Source of the DNA: Azadirachta indica
Taxonomy: Eukaryota > Streptophyta > Magnoliopsida > Sapindales > Meliaceae
Length of the DNA: 64,000 bases
Direction: 5' to 3'
NCBI GenBank assembly: GCA_022749755.1
Contig: CM040443.1
Span: forward strand, 18,087,228-18,151,227
Shown: piece after piece, positions 35,517-46,556 of the stretch
Layout of the letters: the number at the start of each line of letters is the position of its first letter
How positions within the stretch are numbered: position 1 is the first letter of the stretch
Translations under genes and position numbers: made by a program
Notes under the pieces: model-generated
Told to the model about the DNA's origin: nothing
What the model saw: only the letters and a program-made list of their open reading frames with translations
The model's database searches: none

Positions 35517-37210
35517 TGTAACATCTCTTAATTCTATGAAATTTTGGCAGAATTTCTGTTATAATGTAATGTACGTCATATATATAATCTTATAAGTTTT
35601 AAAATTTCACTGTATACATTCCCAATAAAATTAAATACTAACTATGTCATTTCATTAATTAACAAAATATAATCGATTCTAAAACTTCTAACTTCTAAAC
35701 ACAAGCATAGAAATTACATCAAAATCATACATTGCAAAATCCTGCTCCTATAATTACATATAGTTTCAAAAGTAGTAAAATCTTGGTCCTGAAATATCCT
35801 TTGTCTTCTACTTATAAATCTTTAGCATTATTTAAATCTAAAAAGTAGGAATGAGGTAATGTCCAATAAATATTTATATACAAAGACAGTTTTAAAATTT
35901 GTAATAAATAAGTTTGAAAATAAAAGCACTTTTTAATTTCCAGCAAAAAGTATAACAGAATATTGAATCAAAATTTCAATTTCAATATTAATGAGAACAA
36001 CGTAAAACACGTAATTTCATCAAAATATTCATAAATTTTGTGCTTGCGTACTTTACGAGCATTGTTCCAAAGGACCGTTACCCTAAAAACTTGTCATACG
36101 TATTTTAGGGGCATTATTCCCAAGCATCGTCATCCCATAAAAAATGATCTATAGGGGCATTATTCTTAGGGACTGTCATCCCAACAGAAACGACCTTTAG
36201 GGATATTATTCATAGGGATCGTCACCGCAAACATTGGTGCCACATCACAACAACAACCGTGGTCATCACATTTTCATTTATCAAATATATTCACAACATT
36301 TGCATACAAATCATACATTTATAAAAACGCAACATGTGTTGATACAATTTTCTCACTGTATTTAAAAATTTAACATTCATATAAAAATTACTATTTAAAC
36401 CCAATTCAAAAAACAATTAATTGGATCAATATGTGATGATTCAGGAATTTCATATGCATTTATCAAAACATTAGCTGTAATAAAACACCCTACTTTTCAA
36501 TTTTAAAACTAAAATCCACCAAATGCATATCAATACTTACTTGACACACGTGTGGTAATTTTTATGCCTATATTAGTTTGTCCTCCTCCCAATCATCTCC
36601 TACTGCCGATTTAAGAAATAATAATGAATGATGATCCAAAAATTCAAATTTTGATACCTAAAATGTATTTATATTTAAACATATATAATAATAGTTTAAC
36701 TTTCTACAACTAAATGAAGTAATATACTAATCCTTAAAAATTAAAATTAATCATCGAAATCAAAATTTTAAACCAAATATGCCTTTTTTTTCCTTTCTCT
36801 CCTTTTCTTTCCTTTCTGTTTGATCTTCATTTTTCAATTTGAAAACAAAGGTTTACGTGTATATATATATATATATATATCCACCACTTACCTTATTTAA
36901 TTATTATATAAAATTTTCTTTTAACACCTGCCACCCACTTAGCCTATACACATAATGCCCAAATCCATTCTTAAATTAAGACACATTGCATCCTAATTTC
37001 AATTAAATCCTTCAACTTCTCTTTTTATACATTTTGCCCACAATAAAATTTATATTATCTAATAATTCTATTTTTTAAAATAAAATTAACATATTTTTTT
37101 TAATAAATATATCTATCTAATAAGTTCTAAATGATTATGTCCTTATATAATATAACGTGGATGGAAGCAACATGTGTATTCTAATTAAAGCAAAGACCCC
37201 AAGTATTACA
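35517..37210 (-). repeat. 5' LTR of the chromovirus
   Basis: It ends TGTTACA on the minus strand at 35517 and starts TGTAATACTTGG at 37210, so both TG...CA termini are intact. It carries the ~55-bp tandem units at about 36050-36230 and a short TA microsatellite at 36861-36881. Confidence 0.88.
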
Positions 37211-37215
37211 CCTTC

Positions 37216-37453
37216 AAACTCAAATATTTGCATAAACTCTTAAGCCTTGGTGTTATTTGATGAACTTTGTGTGTTCATGCATAGGAAGGCAAAAAAACAT
37301 TAATCCAAGGTGAGTTATGCATGAAAAGAAGCAATAGGAGAAAAAGCAAATGGAAAGGATGAACTAGAATTTGATGCATAAAAGCAATAGAGAACCACTC
37401 TAAACAGCAAGCATGGCACGCGTACGTGGCTCGACAAAGGCCAAGTTGGCCCA
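37216..37453 (+). repeat. Continuation of the Athila 3' LTR up to the gap
   Basis: Sequence resuming after the chromovirus target duplication. It is non-coding, includes CATGCATAGGAAGGC and ends in GC-richer ACGCGTACGTGGCTCGAC, next to the run of Ns. Its identity as the same LTR rests on continuity across the insertion, since no second copy is visible. Confidence 0.5.
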
Positions 37454-37553
37454 NNNNNNNNNNNNNNNNNNNNNNNNNNNNNNNNNNNNNNNNNNNNNNN
37501 NNNNNNNNNNNNNNNNNNNNNNNNNNNNNNNNNNNNNNNNNNNNNNNNNNNNN
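37454..37553. other. Assembly gap (100 N)
   Basis: Exactly 100 unknown bases, the customary placeholder for a gap of unknown size. The Athila LTR lies on the left and the middle of a copia integrase on the right, so the copia 5' LTR, gag and PR may be hidden here. ORFs crossing the Ns are artefacts. Confidence 0.95.
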
Positions 37554-40149
37554 GTAGAATTCTGGGTATTATATCCCATGGTCAATTTGATCGTGTTTCT
37601 TGTCAATTAGCAAAACGTATTGCTTTACCTTTTAATAATAGTGACTCTATTTTTATTGCTCCATTTAATCCCATCCATTCTAATATTTGGGGGCCGTCCT
37701 CTGATGCCATTATAGGAGGTTCCAAGTATTGTCATTTTTATTGATAATTAATCATGATATACTTGGATTTATCTTATGAAACATATATTATAGTTATCCA
37801 AAATCTATCATGATTTTATTAAAATGATTCAAACACAATTTTCTTGTTTCATTAAAGTTTTTGGCACTGATAATACTATAGAATACAGGGATTCTAAGTT
37901 TCCAAATCTCTTGTAAATCAATAAGACTCTTTGTCATCACTCTTGTCGGGCTGAATGCAAACACAGACATATTCTAGAACTGTTCGTGCTCTTCTCATCT
38001 CTGCCTTCTGTCCATAACATTTTTAGCGGGAGGCAGCTTTTAACTACTACTTACATTATCAATCGTCTTTCTTTCTCACTTATTGGTAATTAGTCACCTT
38101 ATGAGTAATCATATGGGACTCTTCCCTAACTATAGTCTTTTTAAAGTTTTTACTTGAGCCTGTTTTGTCCTTCCACAGTCTCATAAATATGCCAAATTAG
38201 AACCTCATGCTCATTTATGTTGTTTCCTAAAATATGGCATTGAACACAAAGGTTATAGATGTTGGCATCCTATGTCCAATCGACTTTGTATATCTAGACA
38301 TATAGTTTTTTGGGAACAAAAAATGTTCTCCTCCATCTCCAGTTTTCATTCCAAGTCTAATTTTATTCCTTTCTTTACTCACGATTTTATTGATAAATCT
38401 GATGTAGGTAATTTAGATAAGCCCTTAAGCAGATGTGTTCACTACATCATTGTTTGCTTCTAAGCTGACGACTTTGCCTTCCAAGTCCATATCTGACACC
38501 TTAATTATCCCCTTTTCTACCTCTTCTAACCTTTCTGCTTCATCTTATCAATCTAATCGGGTAAGGGAACTTCTTATTAAACTTTAAGATTGTCACTATT
38601 TTTCTACTTTTCCCTTGTATAAGCCTCAATTCCATTCCGAGACTAGTTCTAATCCTATTTGGCAGCAAACAATGGCAAAGAACTATAAGCTCTTGAAAAA
38701 TCACATATATAGGACTTGATTGATCTCTCACCTCAAAAATCAGCAATCAGTTGCAAATAGGTTTACAAAAGCTGGTGGCTCTACTGAACGATATAAAGTT
38801 AGACTAGTTGCTAAGGGATTCAATTAGGAGTATGGTATTAACTATGAAGAAACTTTTGCCCCTATTACTCGTATGTCATTTATATGAAGCCTTTTGGCAG
38901 TAGCTGCTTACACTGATGGACATTATTTTAGATAGATGTTAAAAAATGCCTTCCTCAATGGAGATCTCATTGAAGATGTTTTTATAAAAGCTCCACTAGG
39001 ATATTCTCATCCACCATACAAAGACTGTAAGCTTCATCATGCCTTATATGGTCTAAAACAAGCTCTTCGAGCTTGGTTTGCCAAGTTTACTACTACTAGT
39101 TAACAACTTGGGTTTCATTCCAGCTCTTATTATACGACTCTCTTTATTTATAACAATGATCATAACTGTATTCTTCTCTTACTTTATGTGGACGATATGA
39201 TCATTACTAGAGATTATGTTAATGGATATTAGCTCTCAAGACTTCACTTCAACAACACTTTGAGATAAAAGATCTTGCCCATCGTAATTACTTTCTTGGT
39301 TTGAAGTTATTTCTGACTCTGATGGCTACTATCTTTCTCTAGCCAAGTATGCATCAAATCTCATTGCTCAAGCTGGCTTGACTAACAATAAAATCGCCTC
39401 TGCTCTACTAGATCCCAATGCCAAACTCACACCCCTTGAAGAGGTTCCACTTGAAGATGTAATCCTTTATTGACAAGTGGTTGGTAGTTTAGTTTAACTC
39501 ATGATCTCTCAGCCTGATATCTCCTATGCTATTCATGTTATAAGCAGGTACATATCTATTCCCTGTTTTCCTCACTACATAGCTGTTTTTCATATTCTTT
39601 GCTACATTAATTAAACTCTATTTCATGGGCTTCATTTCTCTACCCACTTATCTCTAGTTTTACATGCCTTTTTTTATGTAGACTGGCTAGAGATCATATT
39701 GACCGCCATTTTAAAACAAATCTTTTTTTTTTTTTTTGGTGATTCTTTTATTTCTTAGCGTTGAAAGAAGCAAACTATTGTTACCTACTCTAGCACAGAG
39801 GCAGAATACCGTGCTCTTGTTGATACCACTTAAAAGATTACTTGACTTTGTTGGCTACTCAGTAACATGGGTATTCATCACTTTGGTCTTACTTCTCTTG
39901 CTTGTGATATTCGTAGCGCTATTCAGATTGCTCACAATGATGTCTTCCATGACTGCACCAAACACATTAAAATTGACTGCCATTTTATTCGTCAACATAT
40001 CACTCAAGGCAGTATTACTCTTTGTTCGATCCCCTTCTCACACCAGCCAACAAATATGTTCACCAAAAATAACCCTCTTAGTCATTTTCGTAATCTAGTG
40101 TACAAATTCAAGATAACTTCTATTAAGCCATCTTCAGTTTGAGGTGGGC
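37554..40149 (+). pseudogene. Ty1/copia INT-RT-RH, 5' part missing at the gap
   Basis: The pre-integrase/integrase zinc region is at 37560-37700 (DRVSCQLAKRIALPF-like, NIWGPSS). The core follows to about 38150, with an ERKHRH-like block decayed near 37960. The C-terminal integrase at 38230-38330 reads CWHPMSNRLCISRHIVFWEQ. RT begins at about 38680 (RYKVRLVAKGFN, YEETFAPITRM). It includes [26 protein letters not shown] and an intact YVDD at 39185-39196. RNase H at about 39450-40100 ends with AHNDVFHDCTKHIKIDCHFI. Stops and frameshifts are present but the RT core is among the better preserved in the window. Confidence 0.88.
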
Positions 40150-40421
40150 TGTTAAAATAATATCTAACAAATCAAGCATTATATTACCTTGATTTGCAAA
40201 GATATTACTCAATATTATTTCCTTCATATTGATCTCATTTTGCTAATTAAGATGATTTTGTTTTCCTTTTATGTAGCAATTTATTTTATATCATTTTGTT
40301 TACTTTTTTGTATTCTTTGTAAGACTATAAAAAGGCTACCCTATATACATATTTGAGTAAGGAAATAAAAAATAAGAAACGTAATTCTTATAATAGGTTT
40401 TTTAGAGGGTTGTGTTTCTCA
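40150..40421 (+). repeat. 3' LTR of the copia next to the helicase relic
   Basis: TTTGAGGTGGGC is the polypurine tract; the LTR then opens TGTTAAAATAATATC and ends at TTTCTCA, about 272 bp. A TATA-like CTATAAAAAGG sits at about 40326, a plausible U3/R promoter. Right after it comes a splice-acceptor-like tract belonging to the host relic. Confidence 0.7.
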
Positions 40422-40438
40422 ATATCTTATTTTTTCAG

Positions 40439-42700
40439 AAAATGAATTGACAAAGGAGGGAGATGGTTATAAACATGAGATTAAAGCAAGAGAGCGCAGG
40501 AAGGAAATTGATTTTGAGCAAGCCTTTTCTTCAGTTTATGAGAGAAAGACTTAAATGCACTGAAACTCCACTTAGGAATTGCATTTTTAACTTTTGTACT
40601 CATGTACCCAAAAGTTAGATTTTAGAAAATGATTTTCAAGACACGGTAAACCTTATAAGTTTACTTAATTCTTTGGAAACCTTATCGTTTCAAGACTGCA
40701 ATTTCTGAAGAAATTGAGAACTTTTTTCACATTCAGCAGTTGGAGATTTCTCTCGGGCATTTTTGGGTAAAAAGTACCTGTTGCACTTGCAATAGAAGAG
40801 AAGTGAATATCATTCTATTTTAAGAAATCTTCAGAGTTCTCTTAATGATCTTGACCTTCCAAGTGCTATAGGCAGGGAATCTCTTAAGATTTCTGTCTTA
40901 GAACGACTTCCTTAATTTTTTTCCACTGCTTCTAGTTCTTTTAAGCTGCGTTCAGTTGCACTAAAGTTTCTGGTCATTGATAAAGTGCCCAGCTGAAAGA
41001 AAGTGACTCAACCATACCTCTACAGCTCTGCGGTATAAAGCATGTTATTCTCATTGGTGATGATTGCCAATTGCCGGCAATGGTTTAAAGCAAGGTTGTT
41101 ATGTGCACATGTTCTTTCCTTTTTCTCTTTTGCATTCCCTCCTTCAGACTTTGAACTTGAGTTCAAATATTTTTTTTTTCTGCACATTTTTGTATTTGCT
41201 TCTTCTATTATTCATTTTTCTTTTATCCTTTATCCTTTCAATCAGGTTTTTGATGAAGCTTGTTTTAGTTGAAGTTTTTTGAAAGGTTGAGCTATTTGGG
41301 GCACTAAAAACACCTACTCAGTATGCAATACAGAACGCATCCATCCATCCATTAGCTTCTTTCCAAGCTCATACTTTTATCACAAAAAGATTGTTGATGT
41401 GCCAAATGTTGAAAAAGGAAGCTATGAAAAACACTATTTTTCGGGGCCAATGTATAGTCCATATTCATTCATCAATATATTTGGTTAAAGAGAAGAGTTC
41501 ACTGAAAGCGATAGAAATATGGTTGAGGTATCTGCACTGATGAAAATTTTGCTGAACTTGTACAAATGTGTGTTTGAGTCATAATTTCATATCACCATCT
41601 AAAGATCCTTTTCTTTTAACATGTGAACCATCAACCTCATTGTATAAGCTTATTATTTACTTGACTTCTGACATTGCCTTTCAGAAACAACTTAGGCATC
41701 ATATCTTGTGTACTTGGTTCTGCTGCCATGATTGTTTTTTCCGTCGAATATTACACTATATTACCTTTTTAGATTAATGCATGCGATGATCCATATTCTT
41801 GCTTGTTGTCAAACATAATTTTTCTTTTTATTAAAAGGAAAAAGAGAGAAGAAGAAAGGTGATTATTTAGGGGCAATGCTGCAACTAATTGATTGAATTA
41901 TATAATTATTAGATAAATGAAATAGTGTGAGCATTCTAACTGCATCGCTGAGGAAGTGGTACACGTGTCCATCAACAAAATCTACATGTTTTGCTTACTC
42001 AAGCATAAAGTAAATTTTTGCTCTTCATATTATCAAGGTGAAGTCTTTCATTTTATCTGTTTGCTATGGATAGTTATGATTAACAATAATATATATATCT
42101 CCTTTTCAATATCCCTGTAATCTATAATATGTAGCTTAGAGAGGCTCAAAACAGAAGGTTAGCATTGGTATAGTGTCACCTTATAGTGCTACCTTATAGT
42201 GCTCAAGTCATGACAATTAAAGAAAAACGTGGAAGTAAATATCAAAATAAGGATGGGTTTTCTGTGAAATTGAAGTCCATTGATGGTTTCCAGGGAGGAG
42301 AAGAGGACATTATAATATTGTCAGCTATAAGATCCAACAATGGTGGATCAATTGGGTTCCTATCCAAGCCTCAGAGAGTTAATGTTGCTCTGAAAAGGGC
42401 TAGGTAATACTTAGAATCTTAGAATGCATTGTGTTTGGATTATTTTTAACATCCTTGGTGAATAACTACCGTCCATTTGACACATTGTAGGCACTGTCTT
42501 TGGATTTTGGGGAATGAAGCAACCTTAACTCGTACTGAATCTGTTTAGGAAACCTTAGTCCGTGATGCCAAGGCTTGTCATTATTTCTTTAATGCTGATG
42601 AAGATAAGGATTTGGCCAAAGCAATATTAGAGGTCAAGAAAGAGCTCGATCAATTGGATGAATTGCTTGATGTAAAAAACATACGTTTTAAACTAAAGAT
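40439..42700 (+). pseudogene. SEN1/MAGATAMA3-like superfamily 1 helicase relic (C-terminal half)
   Basis: The reading begins after ATCTTATTTTTTCAG (acceptor at 40438). The block FCTHVP and LLNSLETLSFQD lead to ILIGDDCQLPAMV (41050-41087), helicase motif III. A likely intron, 41095-41244, precedes FDEACFS. MQYRTHPSI-like motif IV text with a shift follows at 41315-41350, then KIVDVPNVEKGSYEKHYFSG. After a second presumed intron, [11 protein letters not shown] (42161-42205) contains a 13-bp duplication. Motif V ([16 protein letters not shown]) and motif VI ([11 protein letters not shown], where relatives have TRAR) end at 42403 before GT. The next exon from 42491 reads HCLWILGNE and NADEDKDLAKAI, with a Trp-to-stop change. 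Walker A is absent. These helicases unwind RNA-DNA hybrids; this copy is non-functional. Confidence 0.88.
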
Positions 42701-43332
42701 TTAAAAGTATGCTTAATGCCCCCAGAACGATGAAAAGTCCTACAGTAAAAGTCTGGAAACGATGAAATATGGACAGTAGTCTCTAAGATTAATGTCCCAA
42801 AACTACGTGTAACATGTCTTATTAACGTTTGATTAAAATAAAGATTAAATGCTTAATTCATTTTGGTAATTCATTGGAAGCATAACAATTTTATTTTAAA
42901 ATCTATTTTATTAATCGTGTATTATTCTTGGTTTAGCTTACGTATATAATTCTTTGTTAAAGTTTATATATTATCGCAAATCAATATATGTTTTAGTGAT
43001 GCTAGAGATACAATAATGAAGAAGACAAATATTACATCACTAAAAGATTTTTGTTATTTTTGTTAGACTTTTCTAAACAAGTTTGTTTGCATAGTGATGT
43101 AGTGAAGACTTGAAAATACAGCTTGTATTTTTTTTGGTATCTTGATGTATCTGGATAACTTAAATATAAGTTTGTGCTAGAGATTTCAACTTTTTGCAAA
43201 ACGTCATGTTAATATGATGTTTATATACTTTATATAAGTTTTATAGTTTAATAAATAGAAGTTTGAAGCACCAATCTTGTTGATGTTGTTATATTGATAT
43301 CAGATCATAGTTGAAATTATATCTACGATGCT
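42701..43332. other. AT-rich 3' flank of the helicase relic, no gene seen
   Basis: It probably contains decayed 3' exon/UTR of the helicase at its left edge (a KSPTVKVWKR-like trace near 42735). Beyond that nothing is recognisable. Confidence 0.4.
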
Positions 43333-44692
43333 CAAAAGTTTAAAATTAGGGATATCTTTAGATTTATCTCCTCAATTTTCGATAATCTTTATATATAATC
43401 TTATATTTTGAAAAGTCATCAACACAACCCCTCCTTACGTCTAATTATTGTTGAACTTAACAGATTTTGATTAAATTACATTTCTCACCTTATTTCAGTG
43501 TTGGGCCTGTCAAAAGACATAAATATCTTTATACTTGTGTTCATAGTGTATGTAGAAGGACCATACTAGTCCTATATATAATAGACAACTTTGTGAAATA
43601 TGTGTTATATTATATATTGATTATTATACATCATTATTTTTATAAATCCAAAAATAGTCACACACAGAATCTTTGTATAAAGAAATGATTATAATTTTTT
43701 ATTTTTCATTTTTTTAAACACAAAATATATTTAAAATAATTTATTTTTTCTTTTTTTTTTTCATTTTTCCAAAACAAAGAAGTTTTTTTTGTTCCATCCA
43801 AAATAGAGATGGTTTTTTTTATTTTATATAATTCAAGAACAAGTTAAATTAGAGTAATTATCCAAAATCAAATCAAAATTTTCCAATAACAACTCTCATC
43901 TTATTTATGTAATATCCAAAATCAATTTGCCTATTTCAATTCCAACTAACTATATATGCAAATCAATGGAGATATAATATCCAAAATAAAAAAAAAAAAA
44001 CTCAATTCAATTTGATATTTATTTCATAATCAAATAATTAATTCAAAAAAGATACAAGATCTTAAATTTAGTTTACAATCAATAATTTAAAAAAAAGTAA
44101 TTCCAAAAAAAATAGATCTACAATTTTTAATATGCAGCCCATAGTGAAAAAAGTAGTTAATTCCCAAAAAAAAACAATAATAGAGCCAAAATGCAAAGAA
44201 AAAAGAGAAGAGAAAAAATAACAAATCTTCAATTTGTAGTCTACAACCATTAATGCAGGTTAAAAAGAAAAAAGAGAGAGAAGGGAGATGAGAAATGGGA
44301 TAAATGATGGTCTTTCACTCGTAGTGTAAATATCTAAGTTTGAGTCATTGAATATATTAAAGAAGAGAAGAGAACTAGAGAAGAGAAATGAAAAGAGAAA
44401 AGGGAGAGGAGAGGAGAGAGAGAGAAGAGATAAGGGAGAAAAGAGAGAGAGAGAGAAGGAAAGAAAATATAATTTTTTAATACATTTAATCTGAAATTAC
44501 AAATTTATCCTTAAATTAAACTTTTATTTCATAATTACTTGTTAAATTTTTATTTCATCCTTGAAAATATTAAGTTTAATGGGACCAAAAAAGGGATCAC
44601 GTTGATGACTTTGCCAAATATAAGGTTATATGTGAAGATTGTAAAAAAAATGAAGGGATAAAGCTGAAGATATCCATTAAAATTATCACTTT
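43333..44692. mobile_element. Non-autonomous TIR element, ~1.36 kb
   Basis: The left terminus (about 43333-43440) and right terminus (about 44585-44692) are inverted copies. The left reads GGGATATCTTTAGATTTATC, then AATCTTTATATATAATC and AAAGTCATCAACAC. The right carries the complements GTTGATGACTTTGCC, GTGAAGATTGTAA and AAAGCTGAAGATATCC. The interior is A/T-rich without coding sequence and includes a GA-rich microsatellite. The superfamily is not determined; target duplications were not resolved. Confidence 0.6.
44370..44475 (+). repeat. GA-rich microsatellite
   Basis: Runs of GAGAA, GGAGA and GAGAGAGAGA over about 100 bases, within the TIR element's interior. Confidence 0.75.
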
Positions 44693-44829
44693 TAAATTTG
44701 GCATATTAATGAATTGTAAAGGGAAATTTTGCAAAAAATTTTCTAGAATTTAGGATGTTGTAGATATAACATACTTATGTTAAAGTTGTTTTTGTGAAAT
44801 AGGAAAGAAAAAGAAGATATAGATTTACA

Positions 44830-44925
44830 AAGCTAATTTCAATAGACTTATTGGAGGGTCTATGAATTGAACCTATAAATTTGTCAATTATGAGTTGGGT
44901 GCTTCAACCATTCAGCCGCGGATAC
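44830..44925 (-). pseudogene. trnI-CAU: Plastid-derived trnI-CAU fragment (nuclear plastid DNA insertion)
   Basis: On the minus strand from 44925 the sequence reads GTATCCGCGGCTGAATGG, TTGAAGCACCCAACTCATAA and then AGGTTCAATTC. This follows the plastid isoleucine tRNA with CAU anticodon through the D arm, anticodon arm (CAACTCATAATTG) and T arm. The 3' acceptor strand is deleted after 44864. The next bases, GACCCTCCAATAAGTCTATT, match my memory of the plastid spacer downstream of trnI towards ycf2. The several substitutions and the deletion show an old nuclear copy, not a working tRNA. How far plastid sequence continues right of 44925 is unclear. Confidence 0.8.
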
Positions 44926-46556
44926 TCAACAAGAATCCTTGCTTATGGTGAATTACAAAATTTATTGGTGCTCAATAGAATATTTATTGGTGGATGCTTA
45001 GGGATATTAAGATCATCATTTCTTCACATTGTATATGCAATGAAATTATATTTCATTGTCTTTCATGTACTTCCGCATCTAGACATCTAATTGTCTTTAA
45101 AATTTCTACACGTGAAAACATATAAAGTTTGCTTACCATAATCCATTTTGACAACATTTTTTTGATTTCCTTTGGCACTTATAGATAATAGGCATTATGA
45201 AACGGGAGAAAACACCTACCATATTAATAAATCGTGATCCCATCTTGTCTAATGGTTGTAATCGAGTGTAAAACTTCTTCCCTTACTCTTTCCTCGTCTT
45301 TGTGGGCACATCATCTTCTTGCGGTACTACGGATGAATCTATTTATATCTGCATAACAACTATTTAGATATGGAACAAATAGATATTAATATGATTAATT
45401 ACATTACAATAAGAAAAATAATGCACATAGGAGAACAATAAGACAATAAACTATGAAATTGATTTTAAATAAACAATATAAATATATATATATATATAAC
45501 TCTATGATATTGGGATTAAAAATCTCAATATTAATAACTCATTCATATTGACCTTTAGATTTGAAATTAAAATTTGGACCATTTATTTTATATAATAGCA
45601 GTTAACTTGTTTTATAAGTAACATGTAAAATTAACTTACTATTTAGATTAAAAATTATTTTTTATTTTTTAATATTAAAGTTGTTTTATTATAATTATTT
45701 TTTAAAAATATATTTCAAATACAAATTCATATATCATAATTGAAAATTTAATGTTAAACAATGCGTTATGCATAATAAGAATATTCTATTTAAAAAAATA
45801 TTAATTTAAATATTATCAAATACATAATCTTACTTTATTTTTTAAAAAAATTATTAATAATAAACTAAATTATTATAGCTCAAAAATCAATATTACAAAT
45901 AAGACATATCTCATCTATTACTTATGATAATTTTATTTATATGAATAAATGAAAAATATAAGTTAATTTGAAAATGTAAATGTTATTATAATACATGAGA
46001 ATGAATAGTATAATAAAATAACTGTATAACTAATATCACATCAATAAAAAAAATTCGTATATCTTAAAACCAATAAATTGTGATTGAAAAAGCATACATG
46101 TAACATACAAATATAAACAAGAAATTTTGAAGTGGATAATTAAGAAAACTAAAATGTAAATTAATATAATTTTATGAAATTGATGTTAATTATGATAAAT
46201 ACAAAATTTAAGAAATCCTTGTCACATGCAATACAAATTCAACTTGGCATAATAAGAATGTTACTATTAAATTATTGACATTTACCATTTGTAAAGTGAT
46301 ATTTTATCTAACACATGCAACTAAGAAAAAAACAAAAGAATGAGAAAAAATTTATTAGTATACATGTAAAATAAAAATTATTAAATAATTTTAATGTATT
46401 AAAAATATCAATAATCATTTTTTGTCCAAGAGGTAAAGCATACCCATATATTTAAAATACATATATATTTATATGTTACATATACTTTATTTATATAAAA
46501 AAAAAATAATAATAATAATTTAAAACAATGTAAAATTTAGAAATAATTCTTATAAT
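44926..46556. other. AT-rich intergenic DNA
   Basis: 44926-45360 is less AT-rich and could hold more organellar or genic debris, but nothing is identifiable. The 69-residue ORF at 44881-45090 is a readthrough of the tRNA relic. 45450-46556 is almost pure A/T with short TA and AAT microsatellites (about 45481 and 46505). Confidence 0.5.

Larger units (their letters stand above)
28392..37210 (-). mobile_element. Full-length Tekay/Del-type chromovirus (Ty3/gypsy)
   Basis: An 8.8-kb minus-strand element with two LTRs (28392-30097 and 35517-37210), a PBS-like site, gag, PR, RT, RNase H, integrase and a C-terminal chromodomain, then a PPT. It is flanked by the 5-bp target duplication CCTTC at 28387-28391 and 37211-37215. 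Its order gag-PR-RT-RH-INT-chromodomain is that of plant chromoviruses. Of the 94 bases I aligned at the LTR ends, about 11 differ, so the insertion is old. All genes carry stops or frameshifts. It is inserted in the Athila 3' LTR. Confidence 0.92.

Noticed and set aside
37400..37610. Overlapping plus and minus ORFs of 65-68 residues
   Set aside because: They run through the 100-N gap as X residues and are artefacts.
41042..41282. Two overlapping ORFs of 72-76 residues near the helicase
   Set aside because: They begin in the motif III exon and read through the presumed intron (phenylalanine-rich), so they are not separate genes.
44881..45090. 69-residue plus ORF as a gene
   Set aside because: It starts inside the trnI-CAU relic on the opposite strand and has no recognisable content.
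45100..45360. A host exon on the minus strand ending in a GTAAG donor-like site
   Set aside because: The translation matches no family I know and the reading is interrupted, so there is not enough evidence to annotate it.
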